Shown: positions 1-8,604, numbered from the stretch's first letter. The stretch: 36,005 nucleotides of DNA from HGM04593 sp045646965 (GCA_045646965.1 JAZRLR010000001.1:1-36005), one strand, 5' to 3'. Numbers and translations are program-made. The notes: generated from the letters alone by a model not told the origin.

Positions 1-1068
1 GCTATGTCTTGCCACATGTGTGCTAAGGTGCTTCTGAATTCCGCAGACATCGGCAATCTCTTTTAGGTAGCTGTTCATATTCTGATTGCAAGGAACGGGC
101 AGTAATATGCCACGTTTGATGCAAGTCGGGTGGTTCTCGTATTTCTTGAGAATTGCCAACGGGATATCCAACAGCGGGATATTACACATATTATTTGTCT
201 TTTGGCGCGTCTTGCGAATCCAATAGTGTCCGTTGTTGTCTTGCACGATATGCTCGGCAGCGAGTTGCTGAACATCTATAAATGCCAATCCCGTAAAGGC
301 GGCGAAGATAAATACATCACGCACCAATGCAAGGCGGGGTAGTGCAAACTCCTTTTGGTATATTGTCATAAGCTCATCCATAGTCAGAAACTCGCGCACG
401 ACCTCTTTTTCGTGGAACTTGATGCCCGCAAAAGGATTTTTCTCTATCCACTCGTTGGCAAGTGCGAGGTTGATAATCTTCTTCAAGCACTTCATATAGC
501 GGATAACGGTATTCTGCTGACAATTCTTCTCGCTTTTCAAATAGAACTCAAAGGCTCGCACAAGTTCGCCATTTACCTCCGTAATAGGCAAATCCTCCTT
601 GTCGTATTTCAGTTTGATAAGTTCAGCAAGATAGCGGGTACAACTTTCGTATCGCCTTACGGTGATTAGGGCAAAATCTTTACCCACCAATGCTCGGCAT
701 TGCTCGTTGTGTTCATGCATAGTTCCGATGATGGTGCGTACTTGCTCCACCTTTTTGTCCACTCCAAAGAACTTTTCCTGTAATATTCGGGCAGTGATAA
801 GTTCCCCATTTTCTTGGAGTTGCGTGTAAATTCGGTGGAGTTTGATGCGACTCTCCTCGATGTAGTTGTTGAGCTCGGTTGATTTGCGGCTTTTGCCCCT
901 CGCACACTCCTTTGCTTGATTCCACGATACTGGCTCAATGCTTTTGCGAATGTTTGTTTCTACTCTTGCGCCATTGACTGTGATACGCATACATACTGAA
1001 GCCTCTCCGTTCTTCAGCAGCTTGGTTTTCTTGATAAAGAAAAGCACATTAAATGAATCTCGTCTCAT
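1..1068 (-). CDS. Tyrosine site-specific recombinase (integrase), C-terminus beyond window
   Basis: Open from an ATG at 1068 to the left edge with no stop, giving 356 residues. The N-terminus (MRRDSFNVLFFIKKTKL) looks like the arm-type DNA-binding domain of Bacteroidota integrases; a SAM-like core-binding domain follows at about residues 110-220, then the catalytic domain. At the first catalytic-Arg region the sequence is FTGLAFID, with Ala where most tyrosine recombinases have Arg; IntDOT of CTnDOT also lacks this Arg. A Lys-rich beta hairpin (RKTRQKTNN) and an HVAR (HxxR) box near residue 352 are visible; the nucleophilic Tyr lies outside. The gene sits next to the 3' end of a tRNA-Phe, so it probably belongs to an element integrated there and extending leftward. 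Family assignment is firm; element type is unknown. Confidence 0.93.
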   Translation of the reverse strand, partial: MRRDSFNVLFFIKKTKLLKNGEASVCMRITVNGARVETNIRKSIEPVSWNQAKECARGKSRKSTELNNYIEESRIKLHRIYTQLQENGELITARILQEKFFGVDKKVEQVRTIIGTMHEHNEQCRALVGKDFALITVRRYESCTRYLAELIKLKYDKEDLPITEVNGELVRAFEFYLKSEKNCQQNTVIRYMKCLKKIINLALANEWIEKNPFAGIKFHEKEVVREFLTMDELMTIYQKEFALPRLALVRDVFIFAAFTGLAFIDVQQLAAEHIVQDNNGHYWIRKTRQKTNNMCNIPLLDIPLAILKKYENHPTCIKRGILLPVPCNQNMNSYLKEIADVCGIQKHLSTHVARHS

Positions 1069-1073
1069 TTTTT

Positions 1074-1111
1074 CCTACTTTTAAGTTAAAGTTTTATTTG
1101 GCAAAAGTAGG
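1074..1111 (-). promoter_or_regulatory. Integrase promoter region with inverted repeat
   Basis: On the minus strand TACTTTTG (1102-1109) fits the Bacteroidota -7 box TAnnTTTG, 33 nt before the integrase ATG. It is embedded in an inverted repeat, CCTACTTTT (1074-1082) and AAAAGTAGG (1103-1111), so a protein bound there would cover the promoter. No good -33 box was found. Confidence 0.45.
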
Positions 1112-1196
1112 AATCTGGACCCGTTTTGACGCTATGCAAAATGTTGTGAATCAGCGAAAAGCACTCTTTCAGGGTGGAGATGTTTGGAACACCCGT

Positions 1197-1218
1197 TTGC
1201 TCCACCTCTTGCTCCACC
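1197..1218. repeat. Tandem TTGCTCCACC repeat between integrase and tRNA-Phe
   Basis: TTGCTCCACC occurs twice with a 12-bp period (1197-1206 and 1209-1218), in the non-coding gap between the integrase and the tRNA. Short direct repeats here could be arm-type or accessory sites for the recombinase; that role is inference. Confidence 0.4.
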
Positions 1219-1222
1219 AAAG

Positions 1223-1245
1223 GCGGTCGTGAACCGCACTTTTTT
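1223..1245 (+). terminator. Possible short intrinsic terminator
   Basis: GCGGT / ACCGC stem with a 5-nt loop, followed two bases later by six T on the plus strand. The stem is only 5 bp and no plus-strand gene ends here, so this is weak. Confidence 0.3.
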
Positions 1246-1321
1246 GCGTTTTTAGGGAAAATAAAAAATCTCTATTTTCATTGAAAATCAGGATTTTACG
1301 TTGTTTTGCTTTTCTTTGCTG

Positions 1322-1394
1322 TGTTGCCACCAGGAATCGAACCGGGGACACAAGGATTTTCAGTCCTTTGCTCTACCAACTGAGCTATGGCACC
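1322..1394 (-). tRNA. tRNA-Phe (anticodon GAA)
   Basis: A cloverleaf reads on the minus strand: acceptor GGTGCCA, D-arm GCTC...GAGC, anticodon loop CTGAAAA (GAA) and T-loop TTCGATT. No CCA is encoded. The 3' acceptor strand reads TGGCAAC, leaving a G2:A71 mismatch against GGTGCCA; the T-stem also has one C:T mismatch. The gene's 3' end faces the integrase, as at a tRNA attachment site, so the unusual 3' strand may have come from the integrated element. Confidence 0.93.
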
Positions 1395-1410
1395 GTTGCT
1401 TTTGCGAGTG

Positions 1411-1442
1411 CAAATGTATGGCAATAATTTGAACTGTGCAAA
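1411..1442 (-). promoter_or_regulatory. tRNA-Phe promoter
   Basis: Minus strand: TTTG (1439-1442), a 20-bp spacer and TACATTTG (1411-1418), an exact match to the Bacteroidota TTTG / TAnnTTTG pattern, 17 nt before the tRNA 5' end. Confidence 0.75.
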
Positions 1443-1486
1443 TGTTTTTGCAAAAAAAATATGTTTTTTCAAAAAAAAGTCGGTTT

Positions 1487-1520
1487 TTTGTGAAAATCCC
1501 GCGAATATCACTTATATTTG
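1487..1520 (+). promoter_or_regulatory. Promoter for the tRNA-Gly / tRNA-Pro pair
   Basis: TTTG (1487-1490), a 22-bp spacer and TATATTTG (1513-1520), 58 nt before tRNA-Gly. The -7 box is perfect and the spacer slightly long. Confidence 0.6.
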
Positions 1521-1578
1521 CAGTGGAAAACGAGCGAGTTGTGCTTTTTTGTGCATAACATTTGAAATGTGATTACCT

Positions 1579-1650
1579 GCGAAATTAGCTCAGTGGTAGA
1601 GCATTGGCTTCCCAAGCCGAGGGCCGTGGGTTCGAATCCCATATTTCGCT
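1579..1650 (+). tRNA. tRNA-Gly (anticodon CCC)
   Basis: Acceptor GCGAAAT pairs with ATTTCGC; anticodon loop TTCCCAA gives CCC; T-stem GTGGG/CCCAT encloses TTCGAAT; discriminator T. No encoded CCA. It reads GGG codons and is probably co-transcribed with the tRNA-Pro 16 nt downstream. Confidence 0.95.
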
Positions 1651-1666
1651 CTGTTTTTTTGGTGTA

Positions 1667-1739
1667 CGGAATGTAGCGCAGTTGGTAGCGCACTACGTTC
1701 GGGACGTAGGGGTCGGGCGTTCGAGTCGCCTCATTCCGA
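1667..1739 (+). tRNA. tRNA-Pro (anticodon CGG)
   Basis: Acceptor CGGAATG pairs with CATTCCG; D-arm GCGC...GCGC; anticodon stem CTACG/CGTAG with loop TTCGGGA (CGG); T-loop TTCGAGT; discriminator A. No encoded CCA. It reads CCG codons and is followed directly by a terminator. Confidence 0.95.
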
Positions 1740-1745
1740 CACAAG

Positions 1746-1780
1746 GCGACAAACAGTGAAAATCGTTTGTCGCTTTTTCT
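1746..1780 (+). terminator. Intrinsic terminator after tRNA-Pro
   Basis: Perfect 9-bp stem GCGACAAAC / GTTTGTCGC (1746-1754 and 1765-1773) with a 10-nt loop and a T-rich tail. Confidence 0.85.
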
Positions 1781-1861
1781 TTTTCATTTTTGTAATTGCT
1801 TGAAAATAAGCGCATAATCTTGAATACTTCGTTCTTATTTTCTGTTCGATAATTACAGCCA

Positions 1862-1893
1862 CTTGGTATATTTATTTTTTTTTGTTACATTTG
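1862..1893 (+). promoter_or_regulatory. Promoter of the 112-residue membrane protein gene
   Basis: CTTG (1862-1865), a 20-bp spacer and TACATTTG (1886-1893), 23 nt before the ATG at 1917. This argues against an in-frame ATG at 1863, which would lie inside the -33 box. Confidence 0.7.
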
Positions 1894-1916
1894 TACAATA
1901 TTTAAAAAAAACAATT

Positions 1917-2255
1917 ATGTATAAAGCAAATAGCCATAAGGAATTAAAAAAACTTTTAAAAGAGGACAAATTCCCAATTTATATTACAGACAATGACACG
2001 ATTAAGGTTGTGGAAACTTTGGAGTCGCTAAAACAAAAAGGTGTTGTCGTTACAGTAAAGGATAAACTTAACAGTGCAATACTTGATAGAATTATAGAAC
2101 CGACTCAAGAGCTTGCTCTCGCAGAAACGGCAGTAGTAGCTCTTGCCATAATAACTGCTGCGGCTTTAATATCTTTGTTTGCATTATGGATGAAAAAAAA
2201 TATCAAGGTGATTTTCAATCCTGATGGCACTGTAATAATTGAAACTCAGGATTAA
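1917..2255 (+). CDS. Small single-pass membrane protein, unknown function
   Basis: 112 residues from ATG 1917, chosen because the promoter ends at 1893. Residues 1-65 are charged and look alpha/beta (KELKKLLKEDKFPIYITD, then VVETLESLKQKGVVVTV). One strong hydrophobic helix spans about residues 67-92 (ALAETAVVALAIITAAALIS), followed by a short lysine-rich turn and a beta-like tail (IKVIFNPDGTVIIETQD). There is no signal peptide. The gene is AT-rich, has its own promoter and terminator, and lies between tRNA genes and a decayed acyltransferase, which suggests accessory DNA. I do not recognise the family. Small membrane toxins share this general shape, but nothing here proves that. Confidence 0.8.
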   Translation: MYKANSHKELKKLLKEDKFPIYITDNDTIKVVETLESLKQKGVVVTVKDKLNSAILDRIIEPTQELALAETAVVALAIITAAALISLFALWMKKNIKVIFNPDGTVIIETQD

Positions 2256-2350
2256 TTTTCCCTTTACATTCTATAAACTCAACAATGCGTTGCATATCCT
2301 CTATAAACTTGTTTGATAATTTATAAGAAAAGGCGACACATTTTTTACTT

Positions 2351-2380
2351 GGGCGACAATGTCGCCCTTTCTTTTTTTTA
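2351..2380 (+). terminator. Intrinsic terminator
   Basis: GGGCGAC-AAT-GTCGCCC hairpin (2351-2367) followed by TTTCTTTTTTTT. It lies 95 nt after the stop of the small membrane protein gene; the space between holds no convincing gene. Confidence 0.8.
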
Positions 2381-2471
2381 TCGTTGTGTAAACTTTGAAA
2401 AGATTCGTTTATTTGCGCAATGCTTATTTTTGAGTTGCTATGATTGACCTTGGCCATATACAGAGAAATAG

Positions 2472-2928
2472 AACCTCTTTGATGGGGTTTCGATTTTGTG
2501 GGTGATTTCGTTTCATTATTCGTTTCTTGCGGGAACTACGTTGGGGTATTTGCCGCGGGTGGTCACTTGGGGGTTGATACTTTTGTGATTTTAAGTGCAT
2601 TTGGTCTTTGCTTCTCGTTGTCCAAAGATGGTGGCTATTTGCATTTTATTAAGAAACGGGTTTTAAGAATTGTTCCAACTTGGTGGGTGTTGATAACCGC
2701 GATGCTTTTGGTCACTGTTGTCTTGGGGCGTAACAACTATCCGCAGTCTGTGTTTCAGTATCTGTGTTATTACAGCGGGTTAGGCTGGTGGTTTTATTAT
2801 GATAAACACCCGGGGGCTATTTTTATGAGTGGTATATCCCGACAATCTTGTTGTTTTATCTTTTTATGCCGTGGCTCTATAGGTTGAGTAATAGGAGGTT
2901 GCTTCTGCTTTTCTGTTATGTGGTTTAA
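2472..2928 (+). pseudogene. Decayed acyltransferase-3 (OafA/YrhL-type) membrane protein fragment
   Basis: Three reading frames in succession give one recognisable N-terminal region of an acyltransferase-3 O-acyltransferase. FDGVSILWVISFHY (from 2478) is followed, in the frame starting near 2531, by GGHLGVDTFVILSAFGLCFS, KKRVLRIVPTWW and membrane helices. A third frame (from about 2818) carries EWYIPTILLFYLFMPWLYR. Each switch fits loss of one base in a G run (2531-2533 and 2812-2816). No start codon is left in the first frame, which opens after a TAG at 2469. The reading stops at 2926-2928 after about 150 residues, against roughly 340 in the family. Such enzymes acetylate cell-surface glycans; this copy cannot be functional. 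Confidence 0.8.
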
Positions 2929-3040
2929 ATCAAGGAATTGCTCTCTTTGGGTGGTTGTGCAGGTGAGGCCGTAGAGAAGGGAGATGCGCGAGGCTTTTCT
3001 CGCGTGCGTAGGTTATATTTATTTAAATATTTTTAAATTC

Positions 3041-3071
3041 TTTGTTTTTTAAGTAATATTTCATTTCTTTG
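3041..3071 (+). promoter_or_regulatory. Probable promoter of the CotH-protein gene
   Basis: TTTG (3041-3044), a 19-bp spacer and TTTCTTTG (3064-3071), one mismatch from TAnnTTTG, 39 nt before the ATG. The surrounding 3000-3110 is very AT-rich. Confidence 0.5.
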
Positions 3072-3110
3072 TAGAATCGAAAATTAGTAAAATTAAAATT
3101 CTACATAGAT

Positions 3111-6100
3111 ATGAAGAGGTTTTTACTTTCATTAGTTGTGGCTCTGCTTGCGTTTACAGGTGCCGGAGCACAGGAGTGGGTTTCGTTGTTGTCAAACATC
3201 AACGGATTGCCCGGAGTGCTGAACACAACGGCGAGTGGTGAGTATTACAAATTCACTTCGCCGCTTTTCGACCTTGGCGTTCTGGCGACACGCAGGGTGC
3301 GTATCACCGTGCTCGACACGCAGACACACGAGAGACCCAATGGTAACAATTACTGTTTTGCTCTTTCGGAGCTTGCCATATACGATGGCGACGGCAATCC
3401 CCTTTCCTATTCGCCCATCTCGAATGCCGACCATAATTCGTTGTCTTCCTTTTTCTCGAAAGATGGTGAGGGCCTTGACGGTCTTTATGACGACAATTAC
3501 AATACCTACTTCCATTCTATGTGGTCATCGATCAATGCGGTTGCCGATTATCACTATGTGGAGCTCCAGCTCGACAAGGCAATCTCCTCTTTCCGCCTCG
3601 AGTGGGGTACCCGTATGGGGCAGTCCAAGAATGCCCCCACAAAGGTGGCCGTAACTTTGGGAACCGATTACACGGGTGTGGGCACTGTCGCAGAATTTGA
3701 GCTTGGCGAGGCTGTTGTGTCGGCCGATGAATTGAGTGTTGAGAACCGCCTTTTTGTGATGCAGAGCAATTCGCTGCAGTATCACTATGCCAATGACGGT
3801 ATGATATACTGGGGTAGTGGCCCCATTTTTATGCTCTGCGCCGAGCAGGGTACCGAGGAGCCCGGCTTTGAGAACCTGATGCAGCTTATCGACACCGGTG
3901 ACGGTGGATACTATGTTTATTGGCCTGTGCAGGGACTCTTTCTCAAGGACTCGGGCGAGGAGTATAACGGCAAGAACGGTTGGCAGGAGAGCACAAGCAA
4001 TATCGACGAGGCCGCCGTGGTCAAATTTACCCCTCTTGCTTCGGGCGACTTCGAGATGTCCTATGTAACGACATATAACGATGCCGATGCGGGCGAGGTG
4101 ACAGCCCCCTTGTATGTGGGTGCAGAGCTGCGCGACAATGCAATGTCAAAGATGAAGACCTTTGCGCTTGTCAAGAAAGAGGCGCTTGATAGGGGGGATT
4201 ACACTGCCGGATACTCTCTCCCCGTAGCTTTCAACTGGAGCATCTATGGCGCTATAATCGACATAGAGACAGTGAAAAACCTCTCAATATCTGTTTCGGA
4301 CATCGCAACTATGAAACTATCCTCTCTCGTGCAGAGTGCAAACGCCTACAGAGAGCAGTTTGGCGATTTCGATGGTGCCTGCACGGGCAGCGAGATTAAA
4401 GACCTCGAAACAGCGATAGCAGCGGCCGAGGCTATGATGGGCGGTGCCTCTGTTACAATTTCACAGATAGAAAATACCGTCGCAGAAATCTCGTCGGCAC
4501 TTGTGAAATATGTGGCTTTCAAGCTCGATATCTATGAGCAGCTTGTAGACAGCATCCTTGAGAACTCTACATTCAGCAGCTATCCCTATGTGACCGACAC
4601 ATATCCCGAGAACTCGCGCTCGATACTCGTGGCTGTGCGCACAAGCATAACCGATGCGAAACAGAAGACCGGTATCTACTCGGCCGACCAGTATGCAGCA
4701 CTTTATAGGCAGATAGAGGCCGATATCGCCCTGTTCCATTCAACAAAGATAACCTACCAGAACTTCCCCATAGAGTATGGTGACGCAGCGGGCCTGCCCG
4801 GTGTCAAGGAGAGCTATGGCGGATATGTATGGACAAGTCCCATTGTAACCTTGCGCAAGGGCGTCGAGGGCATCAGGCTCACATTCGACCGCAGCACCGA
4901 CGACGGACAGCTTTTCGACGGCTATCCTATGATAAGCCTTGCCGAGGTGAAACTCTTCGATGCCAACGGCAGCAAGATTTCTCTCAACGCAGCAGCCTTC
5001 TCCACCAACTCACAGGAACTCAGCGAGGGCGATATAAGCGGAATATGTGACGGAAGCACCGGCACCTACTGGCATTCTATATGGAAAAATGGTGAAATGA
5101 ATCCCGTGGGCAAGGTCTACCTCGACATAGCCTTCCCCGCGCCTATGAGCTCGTTCTACATAGAACTCTCGAGCCGTGACAACGGGAAACTCTTCCCCAC
5201 CGAGATAACCCTCACAGCCAAAGGCGAGGTTGGCGAGGAAGAGGGCGCTGCCGATGAGGAGTGCATCTATGTCTACCTCACTGACGGCGGCGTGGACGCC
5301 TTCCCCGTGAGTGAAATAGACGGTGGTTACTACACAGAGGGCGATTTCCTCTGCGTGCCTCTCACATCGGGCGACGTGCTCTACTACACAAGTCAGGAAT
5401 ATGACAGCATTTCGGCCGTAGTACCGCAGCTGCCCGAGTTCAAGTCGTACAAGTTCAACAATAAATATAACCCCACACTCAATGTCGATGCCGAGGCAGG
5501 TGAGATAAGTGACGAGATGGTCTTCTCGCTCAACGCAATAGGCAAATGGCTCACCGCAAGCTTCCAGTTGAGCGACGACAGAGCTGTGGCCTATGTGGAT
5601 ACCGTGCTTCAGGAGTCCAAGGTGACACGTCAGAGCTTTGCCACTCCCAAGGTGTACACCGTCACATATCCCGGATACAAGAAAATCCTGGGCAAAGTGA
5701 AGGTGCAGGACGAGGTGTGGGAGTATACCGACGAGGTAGTTGAGGAGATTCCTCTCGAAGCCTCTATGTTGAGCACAAACAAACCCTCCACCTCTTTGAG
5801 CGAGGGTGTAGGCAGCCTGCTCGACAACGACGTCTACACCTATTTCCACTCAACCTGGGGTAGCGCCAACGATGCCACAATCAATGTGAACGCATATATC
5901 GACATAGCTCTGCCGCAGCCGACCGATATGATAAAACTCTACTACCTCTGTCGTCAGCAGTCGGGATATGCACCCAAGACACTCGAGATATATGCCGGTG
6001 ACAACGCCGAGTCTCTCACCCTTGTGCGCACCCTCACATCGGCAGCCGACGGCCTGCCCACAGGTAGCGGATGGGGCGAATACACCTCTCCCGCGATATC

Positions 6101-8285
6101 CCTTAACGGCAACTACAGCTATCTGCGTGTGTTGCAGAGTGCAGGCGAGTATGCAAAGAATCATATGGCACTATCCGAGTTGAGAATCTACGATGTGACA
6201 CCCGGCGACTCGGTGCTTGTGAGCGAGGCCGAGTATGCGCAGAAACGAGTGCCCTTCGGCCGTCAGTACAAGGTGGCAATCGACTGGCTCACCGACAACG
6301 CAATATCTGTGCCCCGCATTGACATCGACATAGTAAACGGTGCCGAGGTTGTGAGCAAGGAGAAATACCTGTCGGCTAAATTCCGCATCACAGGCTATGG
6401 CGTGTACGACAATTTCGAGGATTCGGTGCAGATAAAAGGTCGCGGAAACACCTCGTGGGGTTATTCAAAGAAACCCTATCGCCTGAAATTCTCAAGCAAG
6501 GTGAAGCCCTTTGGCCTCACAAAAGGTAAGAGCTGGGTGCTCCTCGCCAATGCGCAGACCTACTCTATGATGGCCAATGCCGTGGCAATGAAGATAGGAC
6601 AGATGGCAGGTGCAGAATACACCAACCACATCATCCCCGTGGAGCTCTATATAAACGGAACCTATCGCGGCAGTTATATGTTTACCGAGAAGGTGGGCCT
6701 TGCAAACAACAGCGTAGATGTAGACGAGGAACTGGGCTGTCTGCTCGAGCTCGATACCTATTATGACGAGAACTACAAGTTCAAATCGATGTTCTATAAT
6801 ATGCCTGTGAACATCAAAGAGCCCGACCTTACCGAGTACACATCCGCAGCAGCGGCAGAACGCAAGGCGCTTATACAAAAGGAGTATAACGCCATCGATT
6901 CAGTGGTGTTCAACAGCCGTGGTGTGGATAAAATCCTCGATATGGAGGCCCTGTCGCGCTTTATGCTTGTGAACGAACTGGTGTGCAACCAGGAGATAGG
7001 CCACCCCAAGAGCACCTATCTCTTCAAGGAGGAGCTTGGCAACCCCGAAAGCAAGATGAAATTCGGCCCTGTGTGGGACTTCGATTGGGCGTTTGGCTAC
7101 GAGAGCACAAGGGACTATTGCGTTGCGAACATATCGCAGGATGTGCTCAAGAGTTCTATGGCTACGGAGCCCGGACATACCTTCTTTACAGAGCTGTATA
7201 ACATCACCGTGGTAAATAAATACTATCACAAGGTGTGGAAGGAGTTCCTCGACAAGAAATCGCTCGACGAGCTCAAGGACTATATGGACAGCTATTACAA
7301 TTTTGCGAGTCGCTCGTTTGAGAACAACTCCACAGTGTGGGGCGACGGATATGGATACGACGAAATAAATACCCGTATGCAGGCCTGGATAAACGACCGT
7401 GCTTGGTATATCTATGGTAATCTGCGCAAGTTCAACCTCGACGAGTTTGCCTATCCCTATGTGGGCGATGTGAATAAAAACAACCTGCTCACTATTCACG
7501 ATATAGCCTTGACAACAGCCTATAACAACGGAAACACACACGCATCGTTTACATTTGCCAAAGCCGATGTAGATGGCGACAAGAGCATCACTACCGATGA
7601 TATTCTTGCGATAGCGAGCGAGGTGAAGGCGGCACAGCCCCTCACTGCTATGCAGATGTACAAGACTCCTATGGCGCTTGGCGAGCTCTATGCCAACGAC
7701 TTCGAAATGGTTATGGGAGAGGCAAGCACGTTGCCGCTGCTTGTAAGTCGCTACGACGGTGAAGAGTACAAAGCTCTGCAGATGGACATTGAGATACCCG
7801 ACGGCGTGAGCCTCACCGCAGCCGAGGCCGCAGGCTCATTGAGCGACCACAAGGTAACCCTTTCCCGTAGCGGAATGACATCGTATCGTCTGCTTGTCTA
7901 TTCCGAGGGTGACAACCTCTTCAGCAGCGACGAGGAGGCTGTGGTAAATCTCACCTTCGTGAGCGACTATGTAGTGCCCGAGGAGAGCCGTGTGATAAGC
8001 CTCTCTAACGCTCTTATCATAGACAATGAGACAAACGAGCTGCGCCTCAACAACTACGTGGCACAGTTTGGTATATCGACAAATATCCACGACGCTACAC
8101 AGCCCACAGCATCTGTCACAGGCGGCGATTACCTCACAATTACATCGCTCACCTCGCAGAACGTAAATATCTACAGCGTGGACGGTCGCCTCGTGCGCAC
8201 CTTGAGAGTGAAAGAGGGCACCACCCGCGTAGAGCTCCAGGCAGGAGTGTATGTGGTGCTTGGCGCAAAGGTGGCAGTGAAATAA
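3111..8285 (+). CDS. Secreted CotH-kinase-family protein with discoidin-like and dockerin-like domains
   Basis: 1724 residues. A signal peptide (about 1-20, ending TGAGA|QEW) is followed by three F5/8 type C (discoidin)-like segments at about 45-200, 575-705 and 878-1028, each with a YxHSxW-like motif (TYFHSMW, TYWHSIW, TYFHSTW). A helical segment lies at about 400-560. The CotH domain spans about 1050-1430, with KGRGNTSWGYSKKPYRLKF near its start and the acidic GPVWDFDWAFG motif, the probable metal site of CotH kinases. Two dockerin-like calcium loops (GDVNKNNLLTIHDI and ADVDGDKSITTDDI) lie at about 1455-1510. The C-terminal 60 residues end NIYSVDGRLVRTL...GVYVVLGAKVAVK, like a T9SS type-A sorting tail. 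It is probably a cell-surface protein that binds glycans or proteins; whether it phosphorylates a target is unknown. It stands alone between a promoter and a strong terminator. Confidence 0.9.
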   Translation: MKRFLLSLVVALLAFTGAGAQEWVSLLSNINGLPGVLNTTASGEYYKFTSPLFDLGVLATRRVRITVLDTQTHERPNGNNYCFALSELAIYDGDGNPLSYSPISNADHNSLSSFFSKDGEGLDGLYDDNYNTYFHSMWSSINAVADYHYVELQLDKAISSFRLEWGTRMGQSKNAPTKVAVTLGTDYTGVGTVAEFELGEAVVSADELSVENRLFVMQSNSLQYHYANDGMIYWGSGPIFMLCAEQGTEEPGFENLMQLIDTGDGGYYVYWPVQGLFLKDSGEEYNGKNGWQESTSNIDEAAVVKFTPLASGDFEMSYVTTYNDADAGEVTAPLYVGAELRDNAMSKMKTFALVKKEALDRGDYTAGYSLPVAFNWSIYGAIIDIETVKNLSISVSDIATMKLSSLVQSANAYREQFGDFDGACTGSEIKDLETAIAAAEAMMGGASVTISQIENTVAEISSALVKYVAFKLDIYEQLVDSILENSTFSSYPYVTDTYPENSRSILVAVRTSITDAKQKTGIYSADQYAALYRQIEADIALFHSTKITYQNFPIEYGDAAGLPGVKESYGGYVWTSPIVTLRKGVEGIRLTFDRSTDDGQLFDGYPMISLAEVKLFDANGSKISLNAAAFSTNSQELSEGDISGICDGSTGTYWHSIWKNGEMNPVGKVYLDIAFPAPMSSFYIELSSRDNGKLFPTEITLTAKGEVGEEEGAADEECIYVYLTDGGVDAFPVSEIDGGYYTEGDFLCVPLTSGDVLYYTSQEYDSISAVVPQLPEFKSYKFNNKYNPTLNVDAEAGEISDEMVFSLNAIGKWLTASFQLSDDRAVAYVDTVLQESKVTRQSFATPKVYTVTYPGYKKILGKVKVQDEVWEYTDEVVEEIPLEASMLSTNKPSTSLSEGVGSLLDNDVYTYFHSTWGSANDATINVNAYIDIALPQPTDMIKLYYLCRQQSGYAPKTLEIYAGDNAESLTLVRTLTSAADGLPTGSGWGEYTSPAISLNGNYSYLRVLQSAGEYAKNHMALSELRIYDVTPGDSVLVSEAEYAQKRVPFGRQYKVAIDWLTDNAISVPRIDIDIVNGAEVVSKEKYLSAKFRITGYGVYDNFEDSVQIKGRGNTSWGYSKKPYRLKFSSKVKPFGLTKGKSWVLLANAQTYSMMANAVAMKIGQMAGAEYTNHIIPVELYINGTYRGSYMFTEKVGLANNSVDVDEELGCLLELDTYYDENYKFKSMFYNMPVNIKEPDLTEYTSAAAAERKALIQKEYNAIDSVVFNSRGVDKILDMEALSRFMLVNELVCNQEIGHPKSTYLFKEELGNPESKMKFGPVWDFDWAFGYESTRDYCVANISQDVLKSSMATEPGHTFFTELYNITVVNKYYHKVWKEFLDKKSLDELKDYMDSYYNFASRSFENNSTVWGDGYGYDEINTRMQAWINDRAWYIYGNLRKFNLDEFAYPYVGDVNKNNLLTIHDIALTTAYNNGNTHASFTFAKADVDGDKSITTDDILAIASEVKAAQPLTAMQMYKTPMALGELYANDFEMVMGEASTLPLLVSRYDGEEYKALQMDIEIPDGVSLTAAEAAGSLSDHKVTLSRSGMTSYRLLVYSEGDNLFSSDEEAVVNLTFVSDYVVPEESRVISLSNALIIDNETNELRLNNYVAQFGISTNIHDATQPTASVTGGDYLTITSLTSQNVNIYSVDGRLVRTLRVKEGTTRVELQAGVYVVLGAKVAVK

Positions 8286-8301
8286 ATCTCACACACTCAT
8301 A

Positions 8302-8341
8302 AAACACAAATTGCACGGATAGTTCCGTGCAATTTGTGTTT
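8302..8341. terminator. Strong bidirectional terminator after the CotH-protein gene
   Basis: Perfect 18-bp inverted repeat (8302-8319 and 8324-8341) with a 4-nt loop, 16 nt after the CotH stop. A-rich and T-rich ends allow termination from both sides; the minus-strand frame ending at 8371 also converges on it. Confidence 0.9.
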
Positions 8342-8370
8342 ATATAGCTCTTCCCGGCTTTGGCGCTGTG

Positions 8371-8604
8371 TTATAACTTCACGCCGGGCGAAAGAATAAG
8401 TTTCTCATTAGAATATTGGGGCATTGTTACTACGAAGAGCTCATCAAGCTCGAAACAGGGTTTGGGAGAGCTCAAGGTTATGGCATCCTCTGTAACTTCG
8501 AGAATAAGTCCGTTGTATGCTCCTCGCATATATTCCACCTCCTCATCGGTGTTCATATAGAAAAGCCCTATAACGTACTTGCCGGCAGGCAGATAGTCCT
8601 GAAA
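8371..8604 (-). pseudogene. C-terminal remnant of an unidentified gene
   Basis: The last ~78 codons of a minus-strand open frame have protein-like composition (AGKYVIGLFYMNTDEEVEYM ... ITLSSPKPCFELDELFVVT) and stop 29 bp from the bidirectional terminator, as a real gene would. Upstream the frame runs into the terminator and body of the 53-codon gene and loses coding character. The first credible internal ATG, at 8556, would give only 61 residues. It is most likely the tail of a gene whose 5' part was replaced. I do not recognise the family. Confidence 0.3.

Noticed and set aside
1863..1917. Upstream ATG as the start of the small membrane protein
   Set aside because: It would lie inside the -33 promoter box; the ATG at 1917 is 23 nt after the -7 box.
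2215..2457. 80-codon minus-strand frame over the small-protein 3' end
   Set aside because: It runs through the terminator hairpin and has biased, low-complexity lysine content; no promoter or homologue pattern.
2498..2887. 129-codon frame considered as an intact acyltransferase
   Set aside because: Its start and end are both out of frame with the conserved family sequence; it is the middle piece of a pseudogene.
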